From Bacteroidota bacterium (GTDB lineage: Bacteria > Bacteroidota > Ignavibacteria > UBA10030), in contig DOWV01000185.1 of assembly GCA_003519375.1 (NCBI GenBank), positions 9,493 to 20,367 of the forward strand: a stretch of DNA of 10,875 bases, written 5' to 3'. The notes under the pieces were generated by a model. The model was not told the origin of the DNA, ran no database searches, and saw nothing but the letters and a program-made list of their open reading frames with translations. How positions within the stretch are numbered: the stretch's first letter is position 1; each line of letters begins with the position of its first letter. Below, in pieces: positions 1 through 6,689 of the stretch. A program made the translations under genes and the position numbers.

Positions 1-377
1 CCCATATGAGCGGTAATACTGATGCGTCGTTTCGACACCTGATCGCCGCCCTCAATAACGGTAGGAGCGTCTTTCACCGCCGTGATGACACCTTCAATGA
101 TCGAGTCTGCTGTTGATCGGTCCGCCGGTTGAAGCGTATTGTCGTTCACAAATCGCTGCAACAACTGTTGCGAGAACTGGTCGCGCAGGGATGGATCGCC
201 GTATCCGCTCTGATCCTCAACGATCGGTATAGCAATGGTCTTGAGATGCGGGGGCACCGACGCCCCCGTGAAGGAGTACGGACATCCGGCACATCCCGGG
301 AGCCAGAGAAAAATCACCAGCGGGATGAGGATGACCCGCGCGATGGTTCCGGCGCGGCATCCACGGTATTTCGTCAT
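1..377 (-). CDS. lptE: LptE-family LPS-assembly lipoprotein (3' end outside window)
   Basis: The first 125 codons of a gene that runs off the left edge. It begins at an ATG one base after the stop codon of the upstream sigma-54 regulator, with an AGGA-type ribosome site inside that gene's end. The protein opens with a basic stretch and a hydrophobic segment (about residues 12-27), followed by a lipobox-like LPGC with Cys29 as the probable lipidated residue; Cys32 is a weaker alternative. The mature part starts CPYSFTGASVPPHLKTIAIP and continues with a DPSLRDQFSQQLLQRF-like stretch, the pattern I know from Bacteroidota/Chlorobi LptE proteins. In that family the lipoprotein plugs the LptD barrel and helps place lipopolysaccharide in the outer leaflet of the outer membrane. 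The family call rests on remembered sequence pattern, and the C-terminal half is not visible. Cotranscription with the regulator is inferred from the 1-base spacing. Confidence 0.8.
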   Translation of the reverse strand, partial: MTKYRGCRAGTIARVILIPLVIFLWLPGCAGCPYSFTGASVPPHLKTIAIPIVEDQSGYGDPSLRDQFSQQLLQRFVNDNTLQPADRSTADSIIEGVITAVKDAPTVIEGGDQVSKRRISITAHM

Positions 378-378
378 C

Positions 379-1500
379 TTATTCCTGAAGTCCAAACTCT
401 TTGATCTTCCGATACAGCGTTCGCTCGCTGATGTTCAACTCCGTTGCCGCCAGGCGGCGGTTCCCTTTGTTCCGGTCAAGGGCATTCACAATCATTCGGC
501 GCTCCATCTCGTCGAGTGTCAGGGTGCCGTTCCCGTTGGACCGGCCGGCCTTGACCTCCGTCGCATCGGCGTGCACCGGGAGTCCCTGGAGTATCACGTC
601 GCGGAGTTCAAGAATTGTTCCTTTGAGATCCACGAGCGCGCGGTAAATGAGCTCCCGCTCAGCCTGTTCGACGGTCTTGTTCGACACAACAGGAAGATTC
701 CGGTCTGCCACAGGCCCTTGATACTCCTTCAAATACTTTCTCACATCGTCACCACGTAATCGTCTTCCGTTCTCGAGTACCATCATACTCTCGATCGCGT
801 TCTTCAACTCGCGGACATTTCCCGGCCACCGGTAGTTCATGATGATTTCGGTGGCGTCATCCGTAAATCCTTCAAACCGGATTCCGTTCCGGCTTGAAAA
901 ATCGTTCACAAGATGTTCAATGAGCAGCGGGATATCCTCGCGACGGTTTCGGAGCGGCGGCACAACAATATTGACTGACCGCAGCCGAAAGTAGAGATCA
1001 GGCCGAAACTTTTTCTGCTGCACTTCATACTGCAGATCTTTGTTCGTCGCGGCGATCACCCGCACGTTCGATGTGCGCGACGTGGAGGAACCGACTTTCA
1101 TGAACTCACCGCTCTCGAGAACCCGAAGGAGCTTCACCTGTGTTGACAGCGGGGTCTCGCCAATCTCGTCGAGGAAAATGGTTCCCTCGTCTGCGATCTC
1201 AAAGTACCCCTTCCGGCTTTCAACGGCGCTTGTGAAAGAGCCCTTCTCATGGCCGAAGAGTTCGCTCTCGATGAGTCCTTCGGGTATGGCCCCGCAGTTC
1301 ACCGTGACGAGTTGCTTCTTCGACCTCTTACTCGCATTGTGAAGAGCCCGGGCAATGACCTCTTTCCCGACGCCGCTTTCACCCGTGATGAGAACCGTTA
1401 TGTCCGTTGGAGCGACCTGCTGTACGACATCGACGATCTCCTGCATTTCCAGAGACCGGCCTATGATGCCATGTTCACGTTGAAATGCCTCTCGATCCAT
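379..1500 (-). CDS. Sigma-54-type AAA+ transcriptional activator with Fis HTH, no receiver domain
   Basis: A 373-residue regulator that starts almost directly with the AAA+ module (IIGRSLEMQEI at residues 12-22), so there is no N-terminal response-regulator, GAF or PAS sensor domain. Visible motifs are Walker A GESGVGKE (40-47), the sigma-54 contact loop GSFTSA (87-92) in place of the usual GAFTGA, Walker B TIFLDE (107-112), an ATNKDL sensor I (151-156), FRPDLYFRL with the arginine-finger region (165-173), and WPGNVREL sensor II (225-232). The C-terminal Fis-type helix-turn-helix is RLAATELNISERTLYRKIK (about 349-367). Such proteins hydrolyse ATP to remodel RNA polymerase bound to sigma-54. 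The start has a GAGG ribosome site. Lying between a SPOR-protein gene and lptE suggests envelope-related control, but no -24/-12 promoter was found in the window to name a target. A partner sensor may act in trans, or activity may be set by expression level. Confidence 0.93.
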   Translation of the reverse strand: MDREAFQREHGIIGRSLEMQEIVDVVQQVAPTDITVLITGESGVGKEVIARALHNASKRSKKQLVTVNCGAIPEGLIESELFGHEKGSFTSAVESRKGYFEIADEGTIFLDEIGETPLSTQVKLLRVLESGEFMKVGSSTSRTSNVRVIAATNKDLQYEVQQKKFRPDLYFRLRSVNIVVPPLRNRREDIPLLIEHLVNDFSSRNGIRFEGFTDDATEIIMNYRWPGNVRELKNAIESMMVLENGRRLRGDDVRKYLKEYQGPVADRNLPVVSNKTVEQAERELIYRALVDLKGTILELRDVILQGLPVHADATEVKAGRSNGNGTLTLDEMERRMIVNALDRNKGNRRLAATELNISERTLYRKIKEFGLQE

Positions 1501-1541
1501 ATCCCTTCCTCACCGTCCAACCCACGATGCCTGTGCGCTGC

Positions 1542-2276
1542 TCACCTCGGCACAACAATCGTGTTTAAATGATACTTTTTCTTGATCTCGGCACTGAACC
1601 GTCGCGCTTCGTCTTCTTTGCTGAACTCTCCCACCCACACCTTATGAAACTTCTTCCCGTTGTTGACGATCGTGAAGATGTGTGAGGCATATCCTTCCTT
1701 TTCGAAACGAGCCCTCAGCTCTTCGGCGTTCTGAAGCACCGAGAACGTCCCAGCCTGCACCGTGTAAACGACACTTGGCTTTGCGCCCTTCGTCGGGCGG
1801 GTGACCGGGGTCGGCGTCTCTGTCCGTCCCGCAGGCGCAGTGGTTTTGGGTTCCTCGGCTACCTTCTGATCGGTGGCGTACGTTGAATAGGGGTAATCCC
1901 GCTTCAATTGCTCCATCTTCTGATCGGCGGTTTTGTAGAGCCCGATGGAATAGTAGTATTGGTAAAGCTTGAAAAGCGCATCATCCGCCCACTCGCTCTT
2001 CGGGAAATTCTCGACAATGCTCTGATAGACTTTCGAGGCTTCGTTTCCGTCCGTCATCAGAACTCCCTGAAGATACAGGACGCCGGGATGAGTCTGGAAG
2101 TTGGTCATCAGCGTCGGGAGTTCCGCCCGCACAACATCCGCCTGTCCCTTTTCAATAAGCTCAAGGCGTTTCAAGATGTCCGGTTCACCTGGCTGCTGGG
2201 TCTGGGCGAAAGCAGCAACACCCAGGAGAAGGGAAAGGAGGGTGGAGGGAAGAAATCGTACTCTATTCATGGTCAC
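1542..2276 (-). CDS. Secreted TPR-like protein with C-terminal SPOR domain
   Basis: A 244-residue exported protein. The GTG at 2276 is chosen because an AAGGAGG lies 9 bases upstream; an ATG two codons later (2270) is the alternative and gives the same mature protein. The N terminus has a signal peptide (LPSTLLSLLLGVAAFA) with likely cleavage before QTQQ. Residues about 30-135 are helical and TPR-like, with the pattern of a YQSIVENFPKSEWADDALFKL repeat. A Pro/Thr-rich linker follows (about 140-165), then a SPOR domain over roughly the last 75 residues, starting VVYTVQAGTFSVLQNAEEL and ending in NTIVVPR. SPOR domains bind septal peptidoglycan with bare glycan strands, so the protein probably sits in the periplasm on the cell wall. 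Its ribosome site overlaps the miaB stop codon, so its translation is probably coupled to miaB. The exact biological role is unknown. Confidence 0.88.
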   Translation of the reverse strand: MTMNRVRFLPSTLLSLLLGVAAFAQTQQPGEPDILKRLELIEKGQADVVRAELPTLMTNFQTHPGVLYLQGVLMTDGNEASKVYQSIVENFPKSEWADDALFKLYQYYYSIGLYKTADQKMEQLKRDYPYSTYATDQKVAEEPKTTAPAGRTETPTPVTRPTKGAKPSVVYTVQAGTFSVLQNAEELRARFEKEGYASHIFTIVNNGKKFHKVWVGEFSKEDEARRFSAEIKKKYHLNTIVVPR

Positions 2277-2285
2277 GCCGTGAGT

Positions 2286-2292
2286 CCTCCTT
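2286..2292 (-). promoter_or_regulatory. Ribosome binding site of the SPOR-protein gene, overlapping the miaB stop
   Basis: A full AAGGAGG lies on the minus strand. Its first two bases are the last two of the miaB TAA stop codon (2291-2293). Spacing is 9 bases to the GTG at 2276 and 15 bases to the ATG at 2270, which favours the GTG start. The arrangement would let ribosomes ending miaB start directly on the next gene. Confidence 0.7.
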
Positions 2293-3646
2293 AAGCGCTT
2301 GCGGCAAGCCTTGGCTCGCCGCTCTTTGCTGACGAAGTGCCCGCCACGGCACCAAACAACGTGGCAGAGTTCACTCTGTCGATGCGGGCGGTAACGTACT
2401 GCCCGATTTGCGTCGTTCCCTTCGGGAACACCACCATCTTGTTCGTGTCGGTCCGGCCGCACAGGTCGCTTGAAGACTTCGTGCTTTCTCCTTCAACAAG
2501 AACCTCAACGTCCCGGCCGATGAGCTCCTGGTTCTTCCGGAGCGAAATACTTCGTTGGAGATCGATGATCTGGTTGAGGCGCTCGAGCTTGAGGTCTTCG
2601 GGCACATCGTCACCCATATGCCACGCTTTCGTGTTCTCGCGCGGTGAATACTTGAAGGTGAATGCCCCATCAAACCCGACCTCGCGTATTACTTCGAGCG
2701 TTTGGCGGTGATCATCTTCGGTTTCGGTTGGAAAACCGGCGATGAGATCGGTCGAAAGACTCACGCCCGGGATCCCATCCTTGATCGTGCGCGCGAGTCG
2801 GAGATAATGCTCTCGTGTATAAGAACGGTTCATCAGTTCGAGGATGCGGTCGGATCCGGATTGAACAGGCAAGTGAACATACTTGCAAATGTTCTCGTGG
2901 TCAGCAATGGTCTGAATGAGCTTCTCCGACATGTCCTGCGGATGCGATGTGGTGAACCGAAGCCGTAGAGTCCGGTCGATGCCGGCTACGGTCGCCATGA
3001 GATCGGCAAAGTCACTCGTTCCGTCGTGATAGGAGTTTACATTCTGACCGAGCAGTGTCACCTCTCTGAATCCCTGGGCGGCAAGATGCTCCACTTCTCT
3101 TCTCACACTTTCCAGCGATCGGCTCCGCTCGCGTCCTCGCGTGAACGGAACCACACAAAACGTACAGAACTTGTCGCAACCGCGCATAACCGAGACCCAG
3201 GCGCTGACGCCTTCAGTCCTGAGCGGGACAATATCGTCGTAGTTTTCCACCCGGGAGAGTCGGACGGCAATGCCCCGCTGACCGTTGATGGCCGATTCGA
3301 GCAGCTCGGGAATCCGGCGGTATTCGTCCGGTCCGACCACCAGATCGACATGGCTCTCCGACTCCATCAGTTCCTTGCGAAGCCGCTCGGCCATGCATCC
3401 CAGAACTCCGACGACCATGCCGGGGTTCTCTTTCTTGAACCGCTTGAAATCACCCAGCCGCCCGAATACACGCTGCTCGGCGTTCTCGCGCACTGCGCAA
3501 GTGTTGACAAACACGACATCCGCGGTTCGCAGGCTGCTTGTCTGCCCGTACCCTGCAGATGTGAGTATGCTGAGTACCACTTCAGTGTCTGCCAGGTTCA
3601 TTTGGCAGCCATAGGTCTCGATATAGACTTGTCGCTGGTTGGCCAT
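2291..3646 (-). CDS. miaB: tRNA-2-methylthio-N6-dimethylallyladenosine synthase (MiaB)
   Basis: A 451-residue radical-SAM methylthiotransferase that adds the 2-methylthio group to i6A37 of tRNAs reading UNN codons, in the cytoplasm. The N-terminal MTTase domain begins YIETYGCQMNLADTE. Its three cluster-binding cysteines are Cys14, Cys50 (VFVNTCAVRENAE) and Cys84 (VLGCMAERL). The radical-SAM motif is CDKFCTFC (Cys157, 161, 164), followed by VVPFTRGRERSR, typical of MiaB; LTLLGQNVNSY-type sequence (here VTLLGQNVNSY) and LPVQSGSDRIL are also present. A TRAM domain fills roughly the last 80 residues. The length is normal for the family. The ATG at 3646 is chosen because the protein then starts just before the conserved YIETYGC; the longer frame to 3712 would include the promoter. 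There is no clear Shine-Dalgarno site and the leader is very short. It is the first gene of the minus-strand operon. Confidence 0.96.
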   Translation of the reverse strand: MANQRQVYIETYGCQMNLADTEVVLSILTSAGYGQTSSLRTADVVFVNTCAVRENAEQRVFGRLGDFKRFKKENPGMVVGVLGCMAERLRKELMESESHVDLVVGPDEYRRIPELLESAINGQRGIAVRLSRVENYDDIVPLRTEGVSAWVSVMRGCDKFCTFCVVPFTRGRERSRSLESVRREVEHLAAQGFREVTLLGQNVNSYHDGTSDFADLMATVAGIDRTLRLRFTTSHPQDMSEKLIQTIADHENICKYVHLPVQSGSDRILELMNRSYTREHYLRLARTIKDGIPGVSLSTDLIAGFPTETEDDHRQTLEVIREVGFDGAFTFKYSPRENTKAWHMGDDVPEDLKLERLNQIIDLQRSISLRKNQELIGRDVEVLVEGESTKSSSDLCGRTDTNKMVVFPKGTTQIGQYVTARIDRVNSATLFGAVAGTSSAKSGEPRLAASA

Positions 3647-3665
3647 GATGGTGGTTTTGGGATAG

Positions 3666-3696
3666 CAAATGTAATGAAAGAATGACAGACAGTCAA
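3666..3696 (-). promoter_or_regulatory. Promoter of the miaB operon
   Basis: On the minus strand, TTGACT (3696-3691) is separated by 17 bases from TACATT (3671-3666 region), matching the sigma-70 consensus at 5/6 and 4/6 positions. The same bases also read TTG-N20-TACATTTG, a perfect match to the Bacteroidota primary-sigma pattern TTG-N19-21-TAnnTTTG. Transcription would start near 3660, leaving a leader of only about 14 bases before the miaB ATG. Confidence 0.65.
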
Positions 3697-3726
3697 TCCT
3701 GGCAATTCCCATTAATTTGTTTTAAT

Positions 3727-3741
3727 CCCATAAGTTATGGG
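3727..3741. promoter_or_regulatory. 15-bp near-perfect palindrome in the miaB/pta divergent region
   Basis: CCCATAAGTTATGGG has two 7-base arms in perfect inverted order around a single central base. The one-base centre makes an RNA hairpin unlikely and favours a binding site for a dimeric protein. It lies about 30 bp upstream of the miaB -35 box and about 70 bp upstream of the pta -35 box, so a regulator here could act on either gene. No regulator family is recognised. Confidence 0.45.
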
Positions 3742-3746
3742 GAAAA

Positions 3747-3788
3747 ACGGTCGGTTTGAACCGTCTGGACTTGACAAATCGTCAGTCC
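3747..3788. repeat. Two further small dyads upstream of pta
   Basis: The first dyad is ACGGT (3747-3751) and ACCGT (3760-3764), with an overlapping alternative CGGTT/AACCG (3752-3756, 3759-3763). The second pairs GGACTTGAC (3767-3775) with GTCAGTCC (3781-3788) around the loop AAATC, leaving one bulged T. Both precede the pta promoter, so they would be DNA elements rather than parts of the pta leader. Such short dyads can arise by chance. Confidence 0.3.
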
Positions 3789-3810
3789 CCCGTGGCGGCG
3801 GCGAGGGCGG

Positions 3811-3839
3811 TTGATTGGCCGGGGAAGGTGTGCTATATT
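3811..3839 (+). promoter_or_regulatory. Sigma-70-type promoter of pta
   Basis: TTGATT (3811-3816) and TATATT (3834-3839) are spaced by 17 bases, matching consensus at 5/6 and 5/6 positions. The start would be near 3846, giving a leader of about 115 bases before the pta ATG at 3961. No known riboswitch fold or attenuator was recognised in that leader. Confidence 0.6.
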
Positions 3840-3960
3840 CACTGCACTCGAATGGCCCTGACCTCAAGCTGGTTCCGCGAAACAAAGGGGCTGCTCGCAA
3901 CGAGTTCGGAACCCGCCTCCCACCTTCACCGTGATGTTCAAGATCAAAGGACTCTACAGC

Positions 3961-4935
3961 ATGATAATCGACCAAATCAAACAAAATGCGAAACAATTGA
4001 AACGGCACGTTGTGCTGCCGGACGCAACCGATGAACGCGCCATCAAGGCGGCAAGGATCTGCGTCGATGAATCCCTCGCGACCATTTCGCTCATCGGCAG
4101 CGAGCAGGAAATTCGCGCAAAAGCAGCTCAGGCTGGTGTCAAGCTGGACGGCGTGCATGTCGTCGACACCGAGAAGTCACCTTCACTGAAGGAATACTCG
4201 AAACTCTACTATGAACTCCGCAAATCCAAGGGGATGACGCCCGAACAGGCCGAAGCAACAATGAAGAAATCGCTCTTCTTTGGTGCGATGATGGTGCGGC
4301 AGGGAACGGCCGACGGCAGCGTAGCGGGCTCTCTCTCCACGACCGGCGACGTTCTGCGTGCAGGCATCCAGGTAATCGGTGTCGCAGAAGGAATCAGCAT
4401 CGTGTCGAGCTTTTTCCTGATGGTGTTCCCGCAAAAAGTCTATACGTTTGCAGACTGCGCGGTGGTTCCCGATCCGACGGTCGAGCAGCTCGCCGATATA
4501 GCGATCGCTTCAGCAGAGAATCATCGCAAACTTACCGGCGAAGAACCGAGAGTCGCGATGTTGTCCTTCTCGACGAAAGGAAGTGCGGAGCACGCATTCG
4601 TCGATAAGGTCCAGCAGGCGACCGCGATCGTGCGCAAGAAGAGGCCGCAACTGCGGGTCGATGGTGAACTCCAGGTCGATGCGGCGATCGTTCCGTCGGT
4701 GGGTGAACGGAAAGCTCCAGGAAGTACCGTCGCTGGCAAAGCGAATGTGCTTATATTCCCCAATCTTGATGCCGGTAACATCGCGTACAAGATCGGCCAG
4801 CGCATGGGCGGCGCAGAAGCAATCGGGCCGGTGGTGCAGGGGCTTAAGAAGCCGGCATTCGATCTCTCCCGCGGTTGCAGCGTTGAAGATATCGTCAGCG
4901 TGATTGCCATCAACGCGGTCATGGGTGCGGCATAG
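3961..4935 (+). CDS. pta: Phosphate acetyltransferase (short, single-domain type)
   Basis: A 324-residue cytoplasmic enzyme that interconverts acetyl-CoA plus phosphate with acetyl phosphate plus CoA; together with acetate kinase it makes ATP from acetyl-CoA or activates acetate. The sequence fits the PTA_PTB domain throughout: LPDATDERAIKAA near the N terminus, ADGSVAGSLSTTGDVLRAG (118-136), the conserved LSFSTKGSAEH (201-211), DGELQVDAAIVPSVGERKAPG (234-254) and VLIFPNLDAGNIAYKIGQR near the active site. It lacks the long N-terminal DRTGG/AAA-like part of enterobacterial Pta. The ATG at 3961 is chosen because AAAGGA lies 9 bases upstream and the length fits the family; GTG 3931 and ATG 3934 are in-frame alternatives that add a non-conserved MMFKIKGLYS. 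No acetate kinase gene is adjacent. The stop codon abuts a restriction-enzyme relic, so any normal downstream sequence has been replaced. Confidence 0.95.
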   Translation: MIIDQIKQNAKQLKRHVVLPDATDERAIKAARICVDESLATISLIGSEQEIRAKAAQAGVKLDGVHVVDTEKSPSLKEYSKLYYELRKSKGMTPEQAEATMKKSLFFGAMMVRQGTADGSVAGSLSTTGDVLRAGIQVIGVAEGISIVSSFFLMVFPQKVYTFADCAVVPDPTVEQLADIAIASAENHRKLTGEEPRVAMLSFSTKGSAEHAFVDKVQQATAIVRKKRPQLRVDGELQVDAAIVPSVGERKAPGSTVAGKANVLIFPNLDAGNIAYKIGQRMGGAEAIGPVVQGLKKPAFDLSRGCSVEDIVSVIAINAVMGAA

Positions 4936-5144
4936 AAATCTTTACCGGTGGCTATCAGGTGATCAAGAAAGGACTCAGCGATCGTGAGAAGGCCTTGCTC
5001 GGCCGCTCGCCCACTTCCGAGGAAGTTCGTGAAGTGATGAACATGGCTCGTCGAATTGCAGCGATTGTGTTCATGGAGCCGGCGCTGGATCAGAATTATA
5101 GGAAGGTGAAGGCAGCCACATACAAGTGGGCGGCCCATATGTAA
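4935..5144 (+). pseudogene. C-terminal relic of a type ISP restriction-modification enzyme
   Basis: A 69-codon open stretch begins at the last base of the pta stop codon and ends at TAA 5142-5144. It reads GGYQVIKKGLSDREKALLGR, then MARRIAAIVFMEPALD and NYRKVKAATYKWA. I recognise this as the extreme C-terminal end of type ISP restriction-modification enzymes (single-chain helicase-nuclease-methyltransferase-specificity proteins), where the usual text is close to GGYQVIKKWLSYREK. Here the family's W and Y are G and D, a sign of drift. Nothing of the upstream nuclease, helicase or methyltransferase remains, as pta occupies that position. No ribosome site or convincing start exists; a GTG at 4959 is the only candidate, so it is probably not a working gene. 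The match is from memory of the family and should be confirmed by a database search. A small functional protein is the less likely alternative. Confidence 0.62.
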
Positions 5145-5222
5145 CTAGAAAGCCATGCGGGATGTGAGCAACCCGCTAAACCCTTGAAATCAAAAGACTT
5201 GTTTATGTAACGGCTATGTAAC
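5138..5222 (+). repeat. Three copies of TATGTAAC around the relic/AlbA_2 junction
   Basis: The octamer TATGTAAC occurs at 5138-5145 (overlapping the relic's stop codon), 5204-5211 and 5215-5222, the last two 11 bases apart just upstream of the AlbA_2 start at 5236. Helical-turn spacing of the last pair would suit an operator, but this could also be recombination debris or chance. The gap 5145-5235 otherwise holds a weak GCGGG/CCCGC dyad (5157-5161, 5172-5176) without a T run, and no good promoter. Confidence 0.3.
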
Positions 5223-5235
5223 AACGGGGCCGAAT

Positions 5236-6689
5236 ATGACCGAATGGCAAAAGCGAGCAGAAGATTCTCTCAAAAGAAGCCTTTATCCGGTGCCTCAGGA
5301 ACCAAATGAGTTGGACTGGAAGTCCCGGCTGTCGGATGACTCCGAAAGGTTGGCGCAGCACATATCTGCGTTTGGTAATCGCGAAAACGGAGGTTTCATT
5401 TACTTTGGAATCGAAAACAATGGCAGAATCGATGGCATAGGCAAGGATCAATCACAAGAGACTACGAAGCGATTGGGGAACATCGCTCGAGAGGGCGTTG
5501 AGCCGGCTGTCGTGCTGGATCACTGCATCCTGCAAGTGGAGGGTAAGCCGGTCTTGGTGGTCTATGTTCAAGAATCCCTTCAAAAGCCCGTGCACGTGAG
5601 GGGTCACGGGATTCATGCATCATATGTACGATCAGCAGGCCAAACGCGCAAAATGACAAGGCACGAGCTGCAACAGTGTATTGCACGCTCTCCGGCATTC
5701 CGTTACGAAGAAGAACCTGCGACCGAAAAACTGACGCCAGATCAAACTTTGCGAAAACTCGACTATGTATCTTTCTTTGACCTTCTTGATAGGAATCTTC
5801 CCACGGGCGGGAGGAAATCCTCGACGCACTGTCAGCCGAGAAAATCGTCTTACCATCGGGCGCTCACTTTGTAATTACCAATCTTGGAGCTATTCTCTTC
5901 GCAAAGGATATTGAGGAGTTCGACCATCTCAAGAGAAAAGCAGTAAGGGTTATCGTTTACCACGGGCTCGACAGGTTGCGCACTGTGAAAGAGCAGACGG
6001 GCAAGCGAGGATATGCAAGTGGATTCGAAGGCATAATCAAGTATGTCAATGACCTCCTGCCGAGCAATGAGGTAATCAAGCAAGCGCTGAGAAAGCAAGT
6101 TAAGATGTATCCAGAATTGGCTATTCGTGAACTCGTGGCAAATGCACTGATTCATCAAGATTTCCTTATTACTGGAAGCGGTCCCATGGTCGAGATATTT
6201 TCGGATCGAATTGAGGTAAGCAATCCCGGCCGCCCCATCATCAGCACCATGAGATTCATCGATCACCCTCCTCGGTCGCGAAACGAAATCCTCGCGTCGT
6301 TCATGCGGAGGGTAAACATCTGCGAGGAACGAGGCAGTGGCATCGACAAAGTGGTTTCACAAGCTGAGCTCTTTCAATTGCCGGCGCCTGCGTTCTCAAC
6401 GGAAGCGGAAGACTTCCTGAAAGTTGTATTGTATGCACACAAACCGTTTGCGCGTATGCAGAAAGAAGATAAGGTACGAGCTTGCTACCAACACTGTTGC
6501 CTTCGATATGTGTCGAACGAGAGGATGAGTAACCAGACACTTCGGGTCCGTTTCAAGATATCCGACAAAAATTATCCCATAGCATCGAGGATCATTTCAG
6601 AGACGATCAAGGCTGGGCAAATTAAACCATCTGATCCAGAAAGTGCGTCCAAGAAATTCGCTACATATGTGCCATATTGGGCTTCATGA
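5236..6689 (+). pseudogene. AlbA_2 (Schlafen-like) DNA-binding / HATPase_c_4 protein, one frameshift
   Basis: Two consecutive frames form one protein of about 484 residues. The first part (from ATG 5236) carries an AlbA_2 domain: NELDWKSRLSDDSERLAQHI and GGFIYFGIENNG near residues 24-62. The frame breaks at the GGG of 5809-5811; one extra base there would join NLPTGG to EEILDALSAEK in the frame that stays open to 6689. The second part contains a divergent GHKL-type ATPase (HATPase_c_4): RELVANALIHQDF, IFSDRIEVSNPGRP, RNEILASFMRR and EERGSGIDKVV, then a winged-helix-like tail ending ATYVPYWAS, which looks like the natural end. Proteins of this architecture are often listed as transcriptional regulators or RecG-like, and many sit near defence or mobile genes; the true function is unsettled. 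Without the shift the product stops at 5874 and lacks the ATPase. A sequencing or assembly error in the G run is possible. The gene is visibly more AT-rich than its neighbours. Confidence 0.85.

Noticed and set aside
2277..2462. N-terminal extension of the SPOR protein to 2462
   Set aside because: It would overlap the miaB end and bury the signal peptide; GTG 2276 or ATG 2270 fits the signal peptide and ribosome site.
3647..3712. N-terminal extension of miaB to 3712
   Set aside because: The added residues are not conserved in MiaB and the segment contains the promoter; ATG 3646 gives the normal start.
3771..3776. TTGACA as a -35 box for pta
   Set aside because: No acceptable -10 box lies 16-18 bases downstream, where the sequence is GC-rich; the 3811/3834 pair is better.
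4521..5138. Minus-strand open frame across the pta end and the relic
   Set aside because: It overlaps well-conserved pta codons and the relic, has low-complexity shadow-like content and no recognisable domain.
5157..5176. GCGGG/CCCGC hairpin as a terminator after the relic
   Set aside because: The stem is only 5 bp with a 10-base loop and no T run follows.
5809..5820. Programmed ribosomal frameshift in the AlbA_2 gene
   Set aside because: There is no slippery heptamer or downstream structure that I can identify, and this family is not known to use recoding.
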